From: an uncultured Chryseobacterium sp.
Lineage (GTDB): Bacteria > Bacteroidota > Bacteroidia > Flavobacteriales > Weeksellaceae
DNA length: 64,000 bases
Assembly (NCBI RefSeq): GCF_936933875.1
Contig: NZ_CAKZIK010000014.1
Span: 19,962-83,961 of the forward strand
Direction: 5' to 3'
The position numbers were made by a program, and so were the translations under genes. Below the pieces are notes generated by a model, which was not told where the DNA came from, searched no databases, and saw only the letters and a list, made by a program, of their open reading frames with translations. Positions 1 to 9,407 of this stretch are shown piece by piece. Positions within the stretch are counted from its first letter, which is position 1. Each line of letters opens with the position of its first letter.

Positions 1-2
1 TC

Positions 3-1694
3 TTGTTCAGAACATATGCAGGTATTATCAGGCATTCTACTTTTATAGATCTGTTTAAATTATTGCTGGCGAGTTTCTGTACAGTAATTGCTTTAGGGGC
101 AATAAACTTTGTATATTATTGGACATACAAAGTAAAATTATTGCACACGCCGGTTCTCATTGTGTATTTTGCTATTTCTTTTATGTTCCTTTTTCTTTTT
201 AGATTATTCGTGAAAGAATTTTTTCATTTGGTAAGAGAGTTCAGAAGAAGTACGCTGAAGAAAAGAATTCTAGTTCTGGGGATTGATGAGCAGTCAATTG
301 CAGTTGCAAGGGCAATTCTGGATAATCCCAATTTACCTTATTATGTTGTTGGATTTTTAACGCAAAGAACAGATTCAAAAAGAGCGAGGTTGTTGGGCAA
401 GCCTATCTATTCCCGTGAAAAAGTTGAAGATAATTCAAAGGAAGACATAGGAATCGATGGTGTTTTAATTATTAAAGAGATGATGTCTAAAGATGAAATG
501 AACAGTTGGGTAAGTTTATTTCTCGAAAAAGATATACAGGTTTTAAAATCACCAACAGTTCAAAAATTAAGGGAAAGCGATTTAGGAAACTCAATTAAGA
601 ATTTACAAATTGAAGATCTTTTGAACAGAAAGCCAATCAAAATTGAGAACGAAGAAGTCCGCAAAAGACATTTTGAGAAAAATATTCTTGTTACGGGTGG
701 TGCTGGATCTATCGGCAGTGAAATTGTAAGACAGGTCGCTCAGTTTAATCCGTCACTTATTGTCGTTTTAGATCAGGCCGAAACACCTTTATATGATATT
801 GAGCTGGAAATTAAGGAAAAATATCCGAATCTTAATTTCAAATTTGTAATGCTGGATGTTGCAAATTATTCAAGATTAGAGGCGCTATTTGAAAGGTATC
901 AATTCTCAATGGTTTATCATGCCGCTGCTTACAAACATGTGCCATTAGTGGAAGATAACCCTCATGAAGCGATTTTCACCAATGTTTTGGGTAGCAAAAA
1001 TGTTGCAGACTTATCTAGTAAATATAAAGTAAACCGCTTTGTAATGGTTTCTACTGATAAAGCAGTTAACCCAACCAATGTTATGGGAGCAACAAAAAGA
1101 ACTGCGGAGTTATATGTTCAGTCTTTGCAAAATGTTGAAGGAAATATTACTAAATTTATTACAACAAGATTTGGCAATGTTCTGGGCTCAAACGGTTCTG
1201 TTATCCCATTATTTAAAAAGCAGATTGAAAATGGGGGACCAATTACCATTACTCATCCGGACATTATGCGATATTTCATGACCATTCCGGAAGCTTGCGA
1301 ACTCGTTTTGCAGGCAGGAACTATGGGAAAAGGTAGCGAAATTTTCGTTTTCGATATGGGACAACCGGTAAAAATCCTGGATTTGGCAAAAAGAATGATT
1401 AAACTTTCCGGTTTTGAACCTGACAATGATATAAAAATTGTATTTTCGGGATTAAGACCCGGAGAAAAACTTTATGAAGAGCTTTTGAGCGATGATGCCA
1501 AAACATTACCAACTCATAATGAAAAAATTATGATATCTAAAGACCCAAACATGAGGCATGAGGATATCGACAGATTGGTTAAAGAGTTAGTAAGTACCTC
1601 TGAAAAACCTGAAAAAATAGAAGTTGTAAGAATCCTTAAAAATATTGTACCCGAATTTAAAAGCAACAATTCTGTTTATGAGATGCTTGATTAA
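3..1694 (+). CDS. FlaA1/WbpM/CapD-type nucleotide-sugar 4,6-dehydratase (5' truncated by window edge)
   Basis: Membrane-anchored dehydratase that converts a UDP-HexNAc, usually UDP-GlcNAc, to the 4-keto-6-deoxy sugar at the cytoplasmic face. The visible N-terminus keeps at least two hydrophobic segments (about residues 15-70), then a CoA-binding-like Rossmann domain, then the SDR domain with the GGAGSIG nucleotide loop at about residues 232-238. The catalytic region reads STDK...MGATK, with Met361 in place of the usual SDR tyrosine and Lys365 four residues on; this Ser-Met-Lys arrangement is known for the FlaA1/WbpM family. Family members are about 600-650 residues, and the first codon here is an internal TTG at the window edge, so the true start lies upstream. 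It heads the polysaccharide locus and could supply a QuiNAc- or FucNAc-type precursor. Confidence 0.9.
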   Translation: MFRTYAGIIRHSTFIDLFKLLLASFCTVIALGAINFVYYWTYKVKLLHTPVLIVYFAISFMFLFLFRLFVKEFFHLVREFRRSTLKKRILVLGIDEQSIAVARAILDNPNLPYYVVGFLTQRTDSKRARLLGKPIYSREKVEDNSKEDIGIDGVLIIKEMMSKDEMNSWVSLFLEKDIQVLKSPTVQKLRESDLGNSIKNLQIEDLLNRKPIKIENEEVRKRHFEKNILVTGGAGSIGSEIVRQVAQFNPSLIVVLDQAETPLYDIELEIKEKYPNLNFKFVMLDVANYSRLEALFERYQFSMVYHAAAYKHVPLVEDNPHEAIFTNVLGSKNVADLSSKYKVNRFVMVSTDKAVNPTNVMGATKRTAELYVQSLQNVEGNITKFITTRFGNVLGSNGSVIPLFKKQIENGGPITITHPDIMRYFMTIPEACELVLQAGTMGKGSEIFVFDMGQPVKILDLAKRMIKLSGFEPDNDIKIVFSGLRPGEKLYEELLSDDAKTLPTHNEKIMISKDPNMRHEDIDRLVKELVSTSEKPEKIEVVRILKNIVPEFKSNNSVYEMLD

Positions 1695-1762
1695 TAAATG
1701 GGAACTCAATTGGAATAATAATTGCATATGGGATGTGGCTTAAAAAGCTATTTTGTATTTAA

Positions 1763-1770
1763 TATATTTG
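1763..1770 (+). promoter_or_regulatory. Possible -7 box (TATATTTG) before wza
   Basis: TATATTTG fits the Bacteroidetes TAnnTTTG -7 consensus and lies 15 nt before the wza ATG. No convincing TTTG is present at the -33 distance, so this is a weak call. Confidence 0.3.
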
Positions 1771-1785
1771 CACTTTAATAAAATA

Positions 1786-2607
1786 ATGAAATTCAAAACA
1801 TTTATAATTTTCGTTTCATCAGTATTTACGTTGGCATCTTGCAGTGTTTTTCAAAAACAGAATAAGGAAGAAAACGACCTTAACTACATGAAAAATATTG
1901 AGCAAGTAGCCGTGGATGCATCCTTAAAAAATTCGGTTAATACCATTCAGCCTGCTGATCAGCTTGTTATTGTGGTTTCTGGAAAAGACCTGGATGTTGT
2001 GAAGCCATTTAATCAAAATTATTCTTCAGGTGAGATGATTGCGGGTGCCCAAGCTGGTGGAAATACGCCTAGCCAAGGTTCTACAACACTAGTTGGGCCA
2101 ACATATATTGTCGATTCAGATGGAAATATTGATTTTCCAATTATTGGACGACTAAATACCACTGGAAAAACCCTCGAAGAATTCAAATCTGAACTTCGAA
2201 ACAAAATCGCAAGATATGTGATAAACCCGGTTGTTAGCATGAAACTGGCCAATTATAAAATTACAGTTTTAGGAGAAGTAAATAAGCCTGGTGAATATAC
2301 CGTAGCAGATGGTAAAGCCACACTTTTAAGTGCATTAGGGATGGCGGGAGATCTTACGATGTACGGCAAGAGAGATGATCTTTTAGTAGTAAGAAATGTA
2401 AATGGAGAGATTTCAAAACAGCGTATCAACCTTGCTGATGCCAATTTTATCAATTCCGAATACTACAACTTGAAGCAAGGCGATGTAATTTATGTCTCTG
2501 CCAACAAAACAAAAGAAAAAACTTCAAAACTAGATCCTAATATGCCAATTTATATTTCTGTGGCATCAATCATCGTTACCATTTTGGCATTAGTTATTAA
2601 AAAGTAA
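1786..2607 (+). CDS. wza: Polysaccharide export outer-membrane lipoprotein, Wza/BexD family
   Basis: Outer-membrane exporter subunit through which the polymer leaves the cell. The start at 1786 gives a clean lipoprotein signal (MKFKTFIIFVSS, lipobox LASC, Cys about residue 20); an upstream in-frame TTG at 1753 would add eleven residues ahead of the signal and is rejected. A Poly_export domain (about residues 50-150, containing TYIVDSDGNIDFP) is followed by a SLBB-type domain (VLGEVNKPGEY, about 165-235) and a C-terminal hydrophobic helix, as in Wza proteins. It is 273 residues, shorter than E. coli Wza (about 380), as is common in Bacteroidetes. It sits directly upstream of wzc, its known partner. 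Confidence 0.88.
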   Translation: MKFKTFIIFVSSVFTLASCSVFQKQNKEENDLNYMKNIEQVAVDASLKNSVNTIQPADQLVIVVSGKDLDVVKPFNQNYSSGEMIAGAQAGGNTPSQGSTTLVGPTYIVDSDGNIDFPIIGRLNTTGKTLEEFKSELRNKIARYVINPVVSMKLANYKITVLGEVNKPGEYTVADGKATLLSALGMAGDLTMYGKRDDLLVVRNVNGEISKQRINLADANFINSEYYNLKQGDVIYVSANKTKEKTSKLDPNMPIYISVASIIVTILALVIKK

Positions 2608-2615
2608 ATTTTTAG

Positions 2616-4997
2616 ATGGATAATAACCTTCCTGTAAATACAGAAAACACCCAAGAATCTGAAATTCATATTAACGAAATTATTAAACCTTACATTAGAA
2701 AATGGCCTTGGTTTGTAATTAGTGCATTAGCTGCCCTTATTCTTGCTTATTTCTATTTAAAGATTGCCACTCCTGTTTATAATGTTAAAAGCACTGTTTT
2801 AATTAAAGATGCTAAAAGTAACAATTTAGGAGGAAGTGGCGTTGAAGCCGGAGTATTAAGGGATTTGTCCGGAATTGGGGGAATGAGCACCAACAGTATC
2901 GACAACGAAATTGAGGTTTTCAAGTCTAAGAAATTGATGCACGAAGTTGTTTCAAATAAAAATTTAGAGACAGTTATTATGTCTGAGTCGAAGTTCAGCG
3001 ATAAAGAACTTTACGCAGATACTTCGCCGATAATTGTTAATGTAATTAATGAAAAGAAGAATGCAAAATTTCCAAAAGAACCAATATCAATAGATATAAA
3101 AGGAGATGTTCTTGTACTAAGTTCTGAAGAGCTGCCACAAAAAATTACTGCAACATTTAATAAAACCGTTAGTCTTCCGTATGCCAACATTATCATTTTA
3201 AAAAATAATTTATTTGATAAAGTAAAAGCTGGAGAATTAGGAGATCTGAAATTGTATATTGCATCAAAAGCCGCTCGTGTAAATCAACTTCAGTCAGCTA
3301 CGAATGTAAGTTTGGTTAACAAAGATGCAACGGTGATTGGATTGGATATGAATTATCCACAGACAGATAAGGCTAAAGCTGTTCTTAATACCTTAGTTGA
3401 CGCTTATAACAGAGATGCCTTAAATGATAAAAGAGGGGAGTCTGAACAAACAATGGCTTTTATTGAAGAACGTATTGCTAAGGTATCAGATGAATTGGGC
3501 GATGTAGAAAACCAGAAAGAACAATTTAAAGCGGCAAATAGGGTTACCGACATAGAGACAGAAGCAAAAATTAATCTGGAAAGTTCAGCTGCTGCCAGAG
3601 CAAAGCAATTAGAAACAGATGCTCAACTAGAATTAACAAACTCTTTAATAACTTATGTTAACCGTTCGGGATCTTATCAGGTTTTGCCATCAAATGTTGG
3701 ACTAGCCAATCCGGAGGCAACTGCAAACATAAGTGCGTATAATTCTTTAGTGCTTGAAAGAAACCGTTTATTGGAATCTGCCACACCTCAACATCCGGCA
3801 GTCATAGAAGTCACCAAACAGATAAACAATTTAAAAGGGTCGATCTCCCAAAGTCTTCAAAAAAATAGGACAGGACTTGAATTAGCGCGAAACCAATATC
3901 AATCTGAACAGAATCAGGTTTCTGGTAAAATTTCAAAATTACCTGCGATTGAAAAAATGTTTAGAAGTATTGAAAGACAGCAACAAATTAAAGAAAATCT
4001 GTACCTGCTGCTTTTACAAAAAAGAGAAGAAACAGCTATTTCTCTTAATATTAAAGGCAATAAAGCGAGAGTGATCGATATGGCTTATGCTACTGATAAA
4101 CCAGTTGCGCCCAAAAAAATGATGGTTTTGTTAGGAGCGCTGGCTTTTGGATTACTTTTACCATTTGCAATAATTTATCTTAAAGAACTATTTAATAATA
4201 AAATCAAATCAAAACACGATCTGGAAAAACTGTCTCATGCGCCAGTTTTAGCGGAATTACCTTCAGTTGAAAAAGGTCAGGATGAGTTAGTGAAAGTAAA
4301 CGACCTTTCTCCAATGGCGGAAGCCTTTAGAATCTTAATTACTAATTTAAACTTTATGCTTCCTAAAAAAGATGGAGGAAAAGTGGTCTTTGTAACATCC
4401 ACTGTTAAAGGTGAAGGTAAAACGTTTACATCTGTTAATTTAGCACTTACACTAGCTACTCCTAGCAAAAAGGTGATTATCATTGGTTCGGACATTCGTA
4501 ATCCTCAACTTCAGAGATACAATACAGCACGCAGAGGATTAAGAGGGTTAACTGAATATTTATACGACAATAAAACAGAGTTGAACGACATTGTTCATGT
4601 AACATCTTTTAACCCACATTGTGATGTAATTTATTCTGGAAGTATTCCGCCAAACCCAACAGAACTTTTAAGTAATGGCAGATACGAGGAATTAATTAAA
4701 GAATTAAAACCTAATTACGATTATATCATTTTGGACACAGCACCACTAATGCTGGTAACAGACACATTCTTGTTCGCAGATTTGGCAGATGCCACTGTGT
4801 ATGTAACCAGATCTGGCTACACTGAGAAAGGGTTGATTGAATTCGCCAATAAAAATATTGATCAAGCGAAAATTAAAAATGTTGGATTTGTTCTAAATGA
4901 TGTAGACAAAGACTACTTTGGGTATGGGAACAAATATGGGTACGGTTACGGTGCCAAAGAGAAAAGTTTTTTTGATAAAATAAGAGAAAAATTATAA
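2616..4997 (+). CDS. wzc: Wzc-type polysaccharide co-polymerase with tyrosine autokinase domain
   Basis: Inner-membrane chain-length regulator that couples polymerisation to Wza export. A Wzz domain is bounded by TM1 (about residues 31-50) and TM2 (about 499-521), with a long coiled-coil periplasmic region between. The cytoplasmic BY-kinase domain has Walker A ending GEGKT (Lys602), Walker A' around Asp626 and Walker B IILDTAP (Asp707). The C-terminus holds the expected tyrosine cluster at Y767, Y770, Y774, Y776 and Y778. Length (793 residues) is normal for a fused Wzc. The gap to wza is 8 bp and the next gene begins 1 bp after the stop, so the genes are probably co-transcribed. Activity is presumably controlled by tyrosine phosphorylation, but no cognate phosphatase is visible nearby. 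Confidence 0.92.
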   Translation: MDNNLPVNTENTQESEIHINEIIKPYIRKWPWFVISALAALILAYFYLKIATPVYNVKSTVLIKDAKSNNLGGSGVEAGVLRDLSGIGGMSTNSIDNEIEVFKSKKLMHEVVSNKNLETVIMSESKFSDKELYADTSPIIVNVINEKKNAKFPKEPISIDIKGDVLVLSSEELPQKITATFNKTVSLPYANIIILKNNLFDKVKAGELGDLKLYIASKAARVNQLQSATNVSLVNKDATVIGLDMNYPQTDKAKAVLNTLVDAYNRDALNDKRGESEQTMAFIEERIAKVSDELGDVENQKEQFKAANRVTDIETEAKINLESSAAARAKQLETDAQLELTNSLITYVNRSGSYQVLPSNVGLANPEATANISAYNSLVLERNRLLESATPQHPAVIEVTKQINNLKGSISQSLQKNRTGLELARNQYQSEQNQVSGKISKLPAIEKMFRSIERQQQIKENLYLLLLQKREETAISLNIKGNKARVIDMAYATDKPVAPKKMMVLLGALAFGLLLPFAIIYLKELFNNKIKSKHDLEKLSHAPVLAELPSVEKGQDELVKVNDLSPMAEAFRILITNLNFMLPKKDGGKVVFVTSTVKGEGKTFTSVNLALTLATPSKKVIIIGSDIRNPQLQRYNTARRGLRGLTEYLYDNKTELNDIVHVTSFNPHCDVIYSGSIPPNPTELLSNGRYEELIKELKPNYDYIILDTAPLMLVTDTFLFADLADATVYVTRSGYTEKGLIEFANKNIDQAKIKNVGFVLNDVDKDYFGYGNKYGYGYGAKEKSFFDKIREKL

Positions 4998-4998
4998 T

Positions 4999-5340
4999 AT
5001 GGAACATGATATTAGACCTTGGGGGGAATATTGGGTATTGGAAGATGCTGAAACACACAAGGTAAAAAGAATTCAGGTTAACCCAGGAGGGAGATTATCT
5101 TTGCAATATCATCATAAAAGAGCGGAAGTTTGGACGATCGTATCAGGGATTGGTACTGTTACGATAGATAATGAAGTAAAAGATTATAAAGCAGGCGAAG
5201 TAGCTCAAATCCCTCTGGGTGCTGTTCACCGAATAGAAAACAAATATAACGAACCCGTTGTCTTTATCGAAGTACAGCATGGAACTTACTTTGGGGAGGA
5301 TGATATTGTAAGAATAGAAGATGATTATAATAGATCATAA
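4999..5340 (+). CDS. Stand-alone cupin related to the type II phosphomannose isomerase domain
   Basis: Small 113-residue single-domain cupin that matches the C-terminal isomerase half of ManC-type enzymes (PF01050). The metal-site signature is visible as QYHHKRAEVW near the N-terminus and H near residue 74 (PLGAVHRIEN), with typical RPWGEY at the start. The guanylyltransferase half is absent. It may isomerise mannose-6-P/fructose-6-P for GDP-mannose supply, or act on another hexose phosphate; no GDP-mannose gene is in the window. It starts 2 nt after wzc and precedes the CapE-type gene by 7 nt, so it belongs to the locus operon. Confidence 0.8.
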   Translation: MEHDIRPWGEYWVLEDAETHKVKRIQVNPGGRLSLQYHHKRAEVWTIVSGIGTVTIDNEVKDYKAGEVAQIPLGAVHRIENKYNEPVVFIEVQHGTYFGEDDIVRIEDDYNRS

Positions 5341-5347
5341 ATAAATT

Positions 5348-6373
5348 ATGTTTAAAGATAAAACTTTATTGATTACTGGCGGAACTGGATCATTTGGCAA
5401 TGCCATGTTGAAAGGTTTTTTAGATTCTGAGTTAAAAGAAATACGTATTTTTTCTAGGGACGAGAAAAAACAAGAGGATATGCGTATTGAATACAAAAAT
5501 GATAAGCTTAATTTTGTTATTGGGGATATTAGAAATTTTAATGATATCAATCAGGCAATGATGGATGTTGATTTTGTATTTCATGCTGCTGCACTGAAGC
5601 AAGTTCCGTCATGCGAATTTTATCCGATGCAGGCGGTGCAGACCAACATCCTTGGCGCTGAAAACGTTTTGGAAGCTGCTGCCAGAAATAATGTGAAAAG
5701 GGTAGTCGTTCTTAGTACAGATAAAGCGGTATATCCTATCAATACCATGGGGATGTCCAAAGCCGTTATGGAAAAACTGGCAGTTTCAAAAGCCAGAGAT
5801 CCGCGGGTACAGGCTGTAGATGCTGTATATACTGCTACAAGATATGGCAATGTGATGGCATCCAGAGGATCCATCATTCCGCTTTTTATAAAGCAGATTA
5901 AGGAAGGAAAACCGCTTACCATTACCAATCCTAAGATGACCAGATTTATGATGTCTCTGGATCAATCGGTAGAATTAGTTTTGTTTGCCTTTACTAACGG
6001 AAATCCCGGAGATATCTTTGTTCAGAAGTCTCCCGGAGCAACTATTGAAGTCCTTGCTCAGGCAATTAAAGAACTTTTTAATGCAGATAATGAAATCCAG
6101 ATTATCGGTGAAAGACATGCCGAAAAAATGTACGAAACACTTTGCTCGAAAGAAGAAATGGCAAAGGCGGAAGATATGGGCAGTTTCTACAGAATTCCGG
6201 CGGACTTCAGAGATTTGAACTATACAAAATATGTACAAACTGATGGTCCTGCTTTGATAAAAGATGAATATAATTCAGACAATACCGAAAGACTTGATGT
6301 TGGACAGTTGAAAGAACTCTTGTTGACACTGGACTATGTGCAGGAAGAACTGGCCAATTATAAAAAAATATAA
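5348..6373 (+). CDS. capE: CapE/WbjB/FnlA-type UDP-GlcNAc 4,6-dehydratase (5-inverting)
   Basis: Soluble SDR that dehydrates UDP-GlcNAc with inversion at C5 in the CapE/PseB group. The nucleotide loop TGGTGSFG is at residues 10-17, and the family signature FSRDEKKQEDMR follows. The active site reads STDKAVYPINTMGMSK, with Met where classical SDRs have Tyr. At 341 residues it matches CapE closely. In L-FucNAc pathways it is followed by CapF and CapG, but here the next genes are two DegT-family proteins and two acyltransferases. That order resembles PseB-PseC-PseH logic, so an N-acylated 4-amino-6-deoxy sugar is a reasonable inferred product. Confidence 0.85.
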   Translation: MFKDKTLLITGGTGSFGNAMLKGFLDSELKEIRIFSRDEKKQEDMRIEYKNDKLNFVIGDIRNFNDINQAMMDVDFVFHAAALKQVPSCEFYPMQAVQTNILGAENVLEAAARNNVKRVVVLSTDKAVYPINTMGMSKAVMEKLAVSKARDPRVQAVDAVYTATRYGNVMASRGSIIPLFIKQIKEGKPLTITNPKMTRFMMSLDQSVELVLFAFTNGNPGDIFVQKSPGATIEVLAQAIKELFNADNEIQIIGERHAEKMYETLCSKEEMAKAEDMGSFYRIPADFRDLNYTKYVQTDGPALIKDEYNSDNTERLDVGQLKELLLTLDYVQEELANYKKI

Positions 6374-6375
6374 CC

Positions 6376-7464
6376 ATGATTCCAATAGTAAAACCCTACT
6401 TGCCGCCGGCTGAAGAACTGATGCCTGCTTTGCAGGAAACACTCTACAGCGGCTATATTGCGGAAGGGGAGAAAGTTTACGAATTTGAGAAACTTTTTAG
6501 CGAGTATATTCAGAATCCCAATTCGCTTTCGCTCAATTCAGGTACTGCTGCATTACATATTGCCTTGCTATTGGCGGGGGTTGGTCCGGGAGACGAAGTG
6601 ATCAGTACGGTTTTAACCGCTGAGCCAACCAATGTCGCTATTAAACTTGTAGGTGCAAAGGTAGTTTGGGCAGATGTACAGCCTGACACAGGTCTTTTGG
6701 ATCCACAATATGTTAGAGAAAAAATTACGGACAGAACCAAAGCCATTATGCTCGTGCATTATGCCGGAATGGTTTGCGACATGGACGAATTCAACAGAAT
6801 TTCCGAAGAATTCAGCATCCCAATTATTGAAGACACGGCCCACGCGTTAGGGGCAAAATACAACGGGAAGCCTATTGGCTCCAATTCGGAATACACCATA
6901 TTTTCGCTTCAGGCCATCAAGCACATGACAACCGTAGATGGTGGCTTTCTTTCATTAAGAGATGCTTCTAAAGTGGATGCCGCCCGAAAACTGCGCTGGT
7001 TTGGTCTGGATAAGAAAGTGGCGCGTCTGGATAACGACATCACCGTTCCGGGATACAAATACCATATGAACAATGTAAACGCAGCGGTAGGTTTAATCCA
7101 GATGAAGCACGTTCGTGAAATTGTTGGAAAATACATAGCGAACGGACAATTTCTGGATGAAAATTTAAAAAATACTTCAGGTGTCGAACTGCTCTCGTAC
7201 AATCCCAATACCGAACCTTCATACTGGCTTTATACGATGAAGGTGGATAACCGCAATGGTTTTGTGAAAATGATGGCTGATAACGGATTTACAGCCTCAG
7301 AACTGCACTTAAGGAATGACCGCCACTCAGTTTTTAAAGAATCAGAAACGGTTCTGCCGGTGTTTGATGAATTTTATAAAAAAATGGTACACATTCCCTG
7401 CGGTTGGTGGCTTGAAGAATCAGACCGCGAAAGAATGGTGGAAGTTATTAAAAAAGGATGGTAA
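6376..7464 (+). CDS. DegT/DnrJ/EryC1 PLP-dependent sugar aminotransferase
   Basis: Predicted to add an amino group to a 4-keto nucleotide sugar, most simply the product of the gene before it. The PLP-binding elements are intact: SGTAAL near residue 56, the acidic pair in IIEDTAHALG, and the Schiff-base lysine K182 in FSLQAIKHMTT. Length (362) is typical for PseC/perosamine-synthase relatives. It starts 2 nt after capE and its stop overlaps the next gene's start (TAATG). Sugar specificity cannot be read from the sequence. Confidence 0.88.
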   Translation: MIPIVKPYLPPAEELMPALQETLYSGYIAEGEKVYEFEKLFSEYIQNPNSLSLNSGTAALHIALLLAGVGPGDEVISTVLTAEPTNVAIKLVGAKVVWADVQPDTGLLDPQYVREKITDRTKAIMLVHYAGMVCDMDEFNRISEEFSIPIIEDTAHALGAKYNGKPIGSNSEYTIFSLQAIKHMTTVDGGFLSLRDASKVDAARKLRWFGLDKKVARLDNDITVPGYKYHMNNVNAAVGLIQMKHVREIVGKYIANGQFLDENLKNTSGVELLSYNPNTEPSYWLYTMKVDNRNGFVKMMADNGFTASELHLRNDRHSVFKESETVLPVFDEFYKKMVHIPCGWWLEESDRERMVEVIKKGW

Positions 7465-8537
7465 TGATTCCGATTTACAAACCTTATATGCCGGAAGGAA
7501 TTTCAGATACGCTGAATGAAATTCTTTATTCAGGGCAGTTGGCTTACGGAAAATATGGAAGGGAGTTTGAAAAGGCTCTCTCTGTGTTTATGGGAAATGA
7601 TAAAGTGCTTTCCGTGTCCACTTACAATCAGGCTTTGCTGATGGTACTGTCGGTTTTGGATTTAAAGGCAGGCGACGAAATTATCGCAAGTCCTGTCTCT
7701 TGCTTGGCTTCCAATCAGCCTTTTGCGGTTAAAGGACTTAAAATTAACTGGGTAGATATCGATCCTAAGTCAGGAACTGTGGACGTTGAGAGTTTACGCT
7801 CAAAAATAAATTCAAACACAAAAGCCATTTTTAACAATCTGTTCTGCGGTTACTCGGGAGATTTGGATGAAGTGTACAGGATCGGACAAGAGTTTGGAAT
7901 TCCTGTTGTAGATGACTGTATAGAAGCATTTGGTACAGAATATAAGGGGAAAAAGGCTGGAAATACCGGCGCAGATATTACGGTATTTTCTTTTCAGACA
8001 GTGAGACTTCCCAATACCATAGATGGTGGAGGTTTGGTTTTCAAAGATTCCGAACTTTACAATAAAGCCATAAAAGTAAGAGATTATGGGATAGACCGCT
8101 CACGATTCCGCACTTCCAACGGTGAAATTAATCCGGAATGTGATATTGTAATAGAAGGCTATGGTGCCACAATGAGTGAAATCAACTCCTTAATTGGTAT
8201 CAAACAAATGACCGTAATAGGTTCACTTTTACAGAAGCAGACTGAAAATGCAAAGGCTTGGGATCAATATTTTGAAAATTCCGCTCATGTAGATTTATTG
8301 AAAATTTCAGATAATGTAAAGCCAAATTATTGGGTTTATGGGATATTGGCAAAAGATAAACCTGTTTTTATACAGAATATGAGGGAAAAAGGTTTTTATG
8401 CAACAGAGGTACATATTAACAATAATTTGTATTCCGTGTTCAAGAATGATACGGCTTTGCCAGGTGTCACTGAGTTTATGAATAAATTTGTCGCATTACC
8501 TTGTGGGTGGTGGGCAGAAATTAACAGTAAAAAATAA
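7464..8537 (+). CDS. DegT-family homologue with arginine in place of the PLP lysine
   Basis: A clear paralogue of the preceding aminotransferase (both begin MIPI.KPY.P and share the fold along their length), but degenerate at the cofactor site. The position equivalent to K182 is Arg181 (QTVRLPNT; codon aga at 8004-8006). The phosphate-binding SGTAA is replaced by STYNQA, and the IIEDTAHALG segment becomes VVDDCIEAFG. It is therefore unlikely to be a normal PLP transaminase. It might be a dehydratase-like relative, a regulatory subunit of its neighbour, or an enzyme with another chemistry. The start at 7464 is preferred over 7458 because it aligns with the paralogue. The frame is intact over 357 residues, so this is not a decaying gene. 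Confidence 0.85.
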   Translation: MIPIYKPYMPEGISDTLNEILYSGQLAYGKYGREFEKALSVFMGNDKVLSVSTYNQALLMVLSVLDLKAGDEIIASPVSCLASNQPFAVKGLKINWVDIDPKSGTVDVESLRSKINSNTKAIFNNLFCGYSGDLDEVYRIGQEFGIPVVDDCIEAFGTEYKGKKAGNTGADITVFSFQTVRLPNTIDGGGLVFKDSELYNKAIKVRDYGIDRSRFRTSNGEINPECDIVIEGYGATMSEINSLIGIKQMTVIGSLLQKQTENAKAWDQYFENSAHVDLLKISDNVKPNYWVYGILAKDKPVFIQNMREKGFYATEVHINNNLYSVFKNDTALPGVTEFMNKFVALPCGWWAEINSKK

Positions 8538-8544
8538 AATAAAG

Positions 8545-9399
8545 ATGAGTAGTTCTACAAATCAAATAGATTCATCTGCAAAAATCCATCCCAATGTAGT
8601 AGTGGGAGAATACAACAGAATTGGAAAAAATGTGGTGATTGAAATATTAGGCGATAAAAATGCATCTGTAAATATTGGAGATAACAACATTATTAATGAT
8701 AATACACGAATTTTTGTTCATGGCAAATTAGAAATTGGCGACTGGAATGTATTTCATAATGATATGCTCATGATGGCAGAAACAGAAATGAAAATTGGTC
8801 ACAATTGCTGGTTTGGTCAGAATACTATTTTAGATGCAGCAGGCGGTCTGGAAATGGGTAATGGCGTTCGAGTGGGCATGTATTCACAAATTTGGACTCA
8901 TGTGGCAAGTGGTGAGCAAATCGAAGGTTGTACATTGTATTCCAAAAGAAAAACAACGATAGAAGATGATGTGTGGTTGGTTGGTAGCTGCGTAGTAGGT
9001 TCTGGTTTACATTTAGGAAAAAGAAGTATCGCTTTAATTAATTCTGTACTCACAAAAGATACAGAGCCAAACAGAGTCTATGCCGGAAGTCCTGCAAAAT
9101 TAATGGAAAAAGCCAATTTTTATAATGAGGTTACTTTGCAGGATAAACTAAATATGCTGAATGTTTGGTTGGATGAATATGTAACTTCAAATCCAAGTAT
9201 TAGTATGACCAAATCAGAAGATGAAACCGTACTAACAGAAAATGCTGACAAAATGGTTTTCACAATTAAATCTGAGAAAACGGATGCTAAAGGAACTTTC
9301 TTTCTTGTTGACAAAACCTTCAACAAATCGAATTCTGAATTAGAAAGAAAAGTTTATAAATTCCTTTACAATAACAAAGCGAGGTTTATCCCTAACTAA
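8545..9399 (+). CDS. Left-handed beta-helix (hexapeptide) acyltransferase with C-terminal extension
   Basis: Predicted sugar O- or N-acyltransferase. Multiple hexapeptide turns run from about residue 15 to 190 (for example NIGDNN, EIGDWN, KIGHNC), ending in the typical AGSPAKL. About 90 further residues form a separate C-terminal domain of unknown type. The start at 8545 follows the upstream stop by 7 nt; an extension to 8488 would overlap the previous gene heavily and lacks similarity. Together with the next gene it suggests acylation of the amino sugar made by capE and the aminotransferase. Confidence 0.8.
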   Translation: MSSSTNQIDSSAKIHPNVVVGEYNRIGKNVVIEILGDKNASVNIGDNNIINDNTRIFVHGKLEIGDWNVFHNDMLMMAETEMKIGHNCWFGQNTILDAAGGLEMGNGVRVGMYSQIWTHVASGEQIEGCTLYSKRKTTIEDDVWLVGSCVVGSGLHLGKRSIALINSVLTKDTEPNRVYAGSPAKLMEKANFYNEVTLQDKLNMLNVWLDEYVTSNPSISMTKSEDETVLTENADKMVFTIKSEKTDAKGTFFLVDKTFNKSNSELERKVYKFLYNNKARFIPN

Positions 9400-9407
9400 A
9401 TTGAAAT

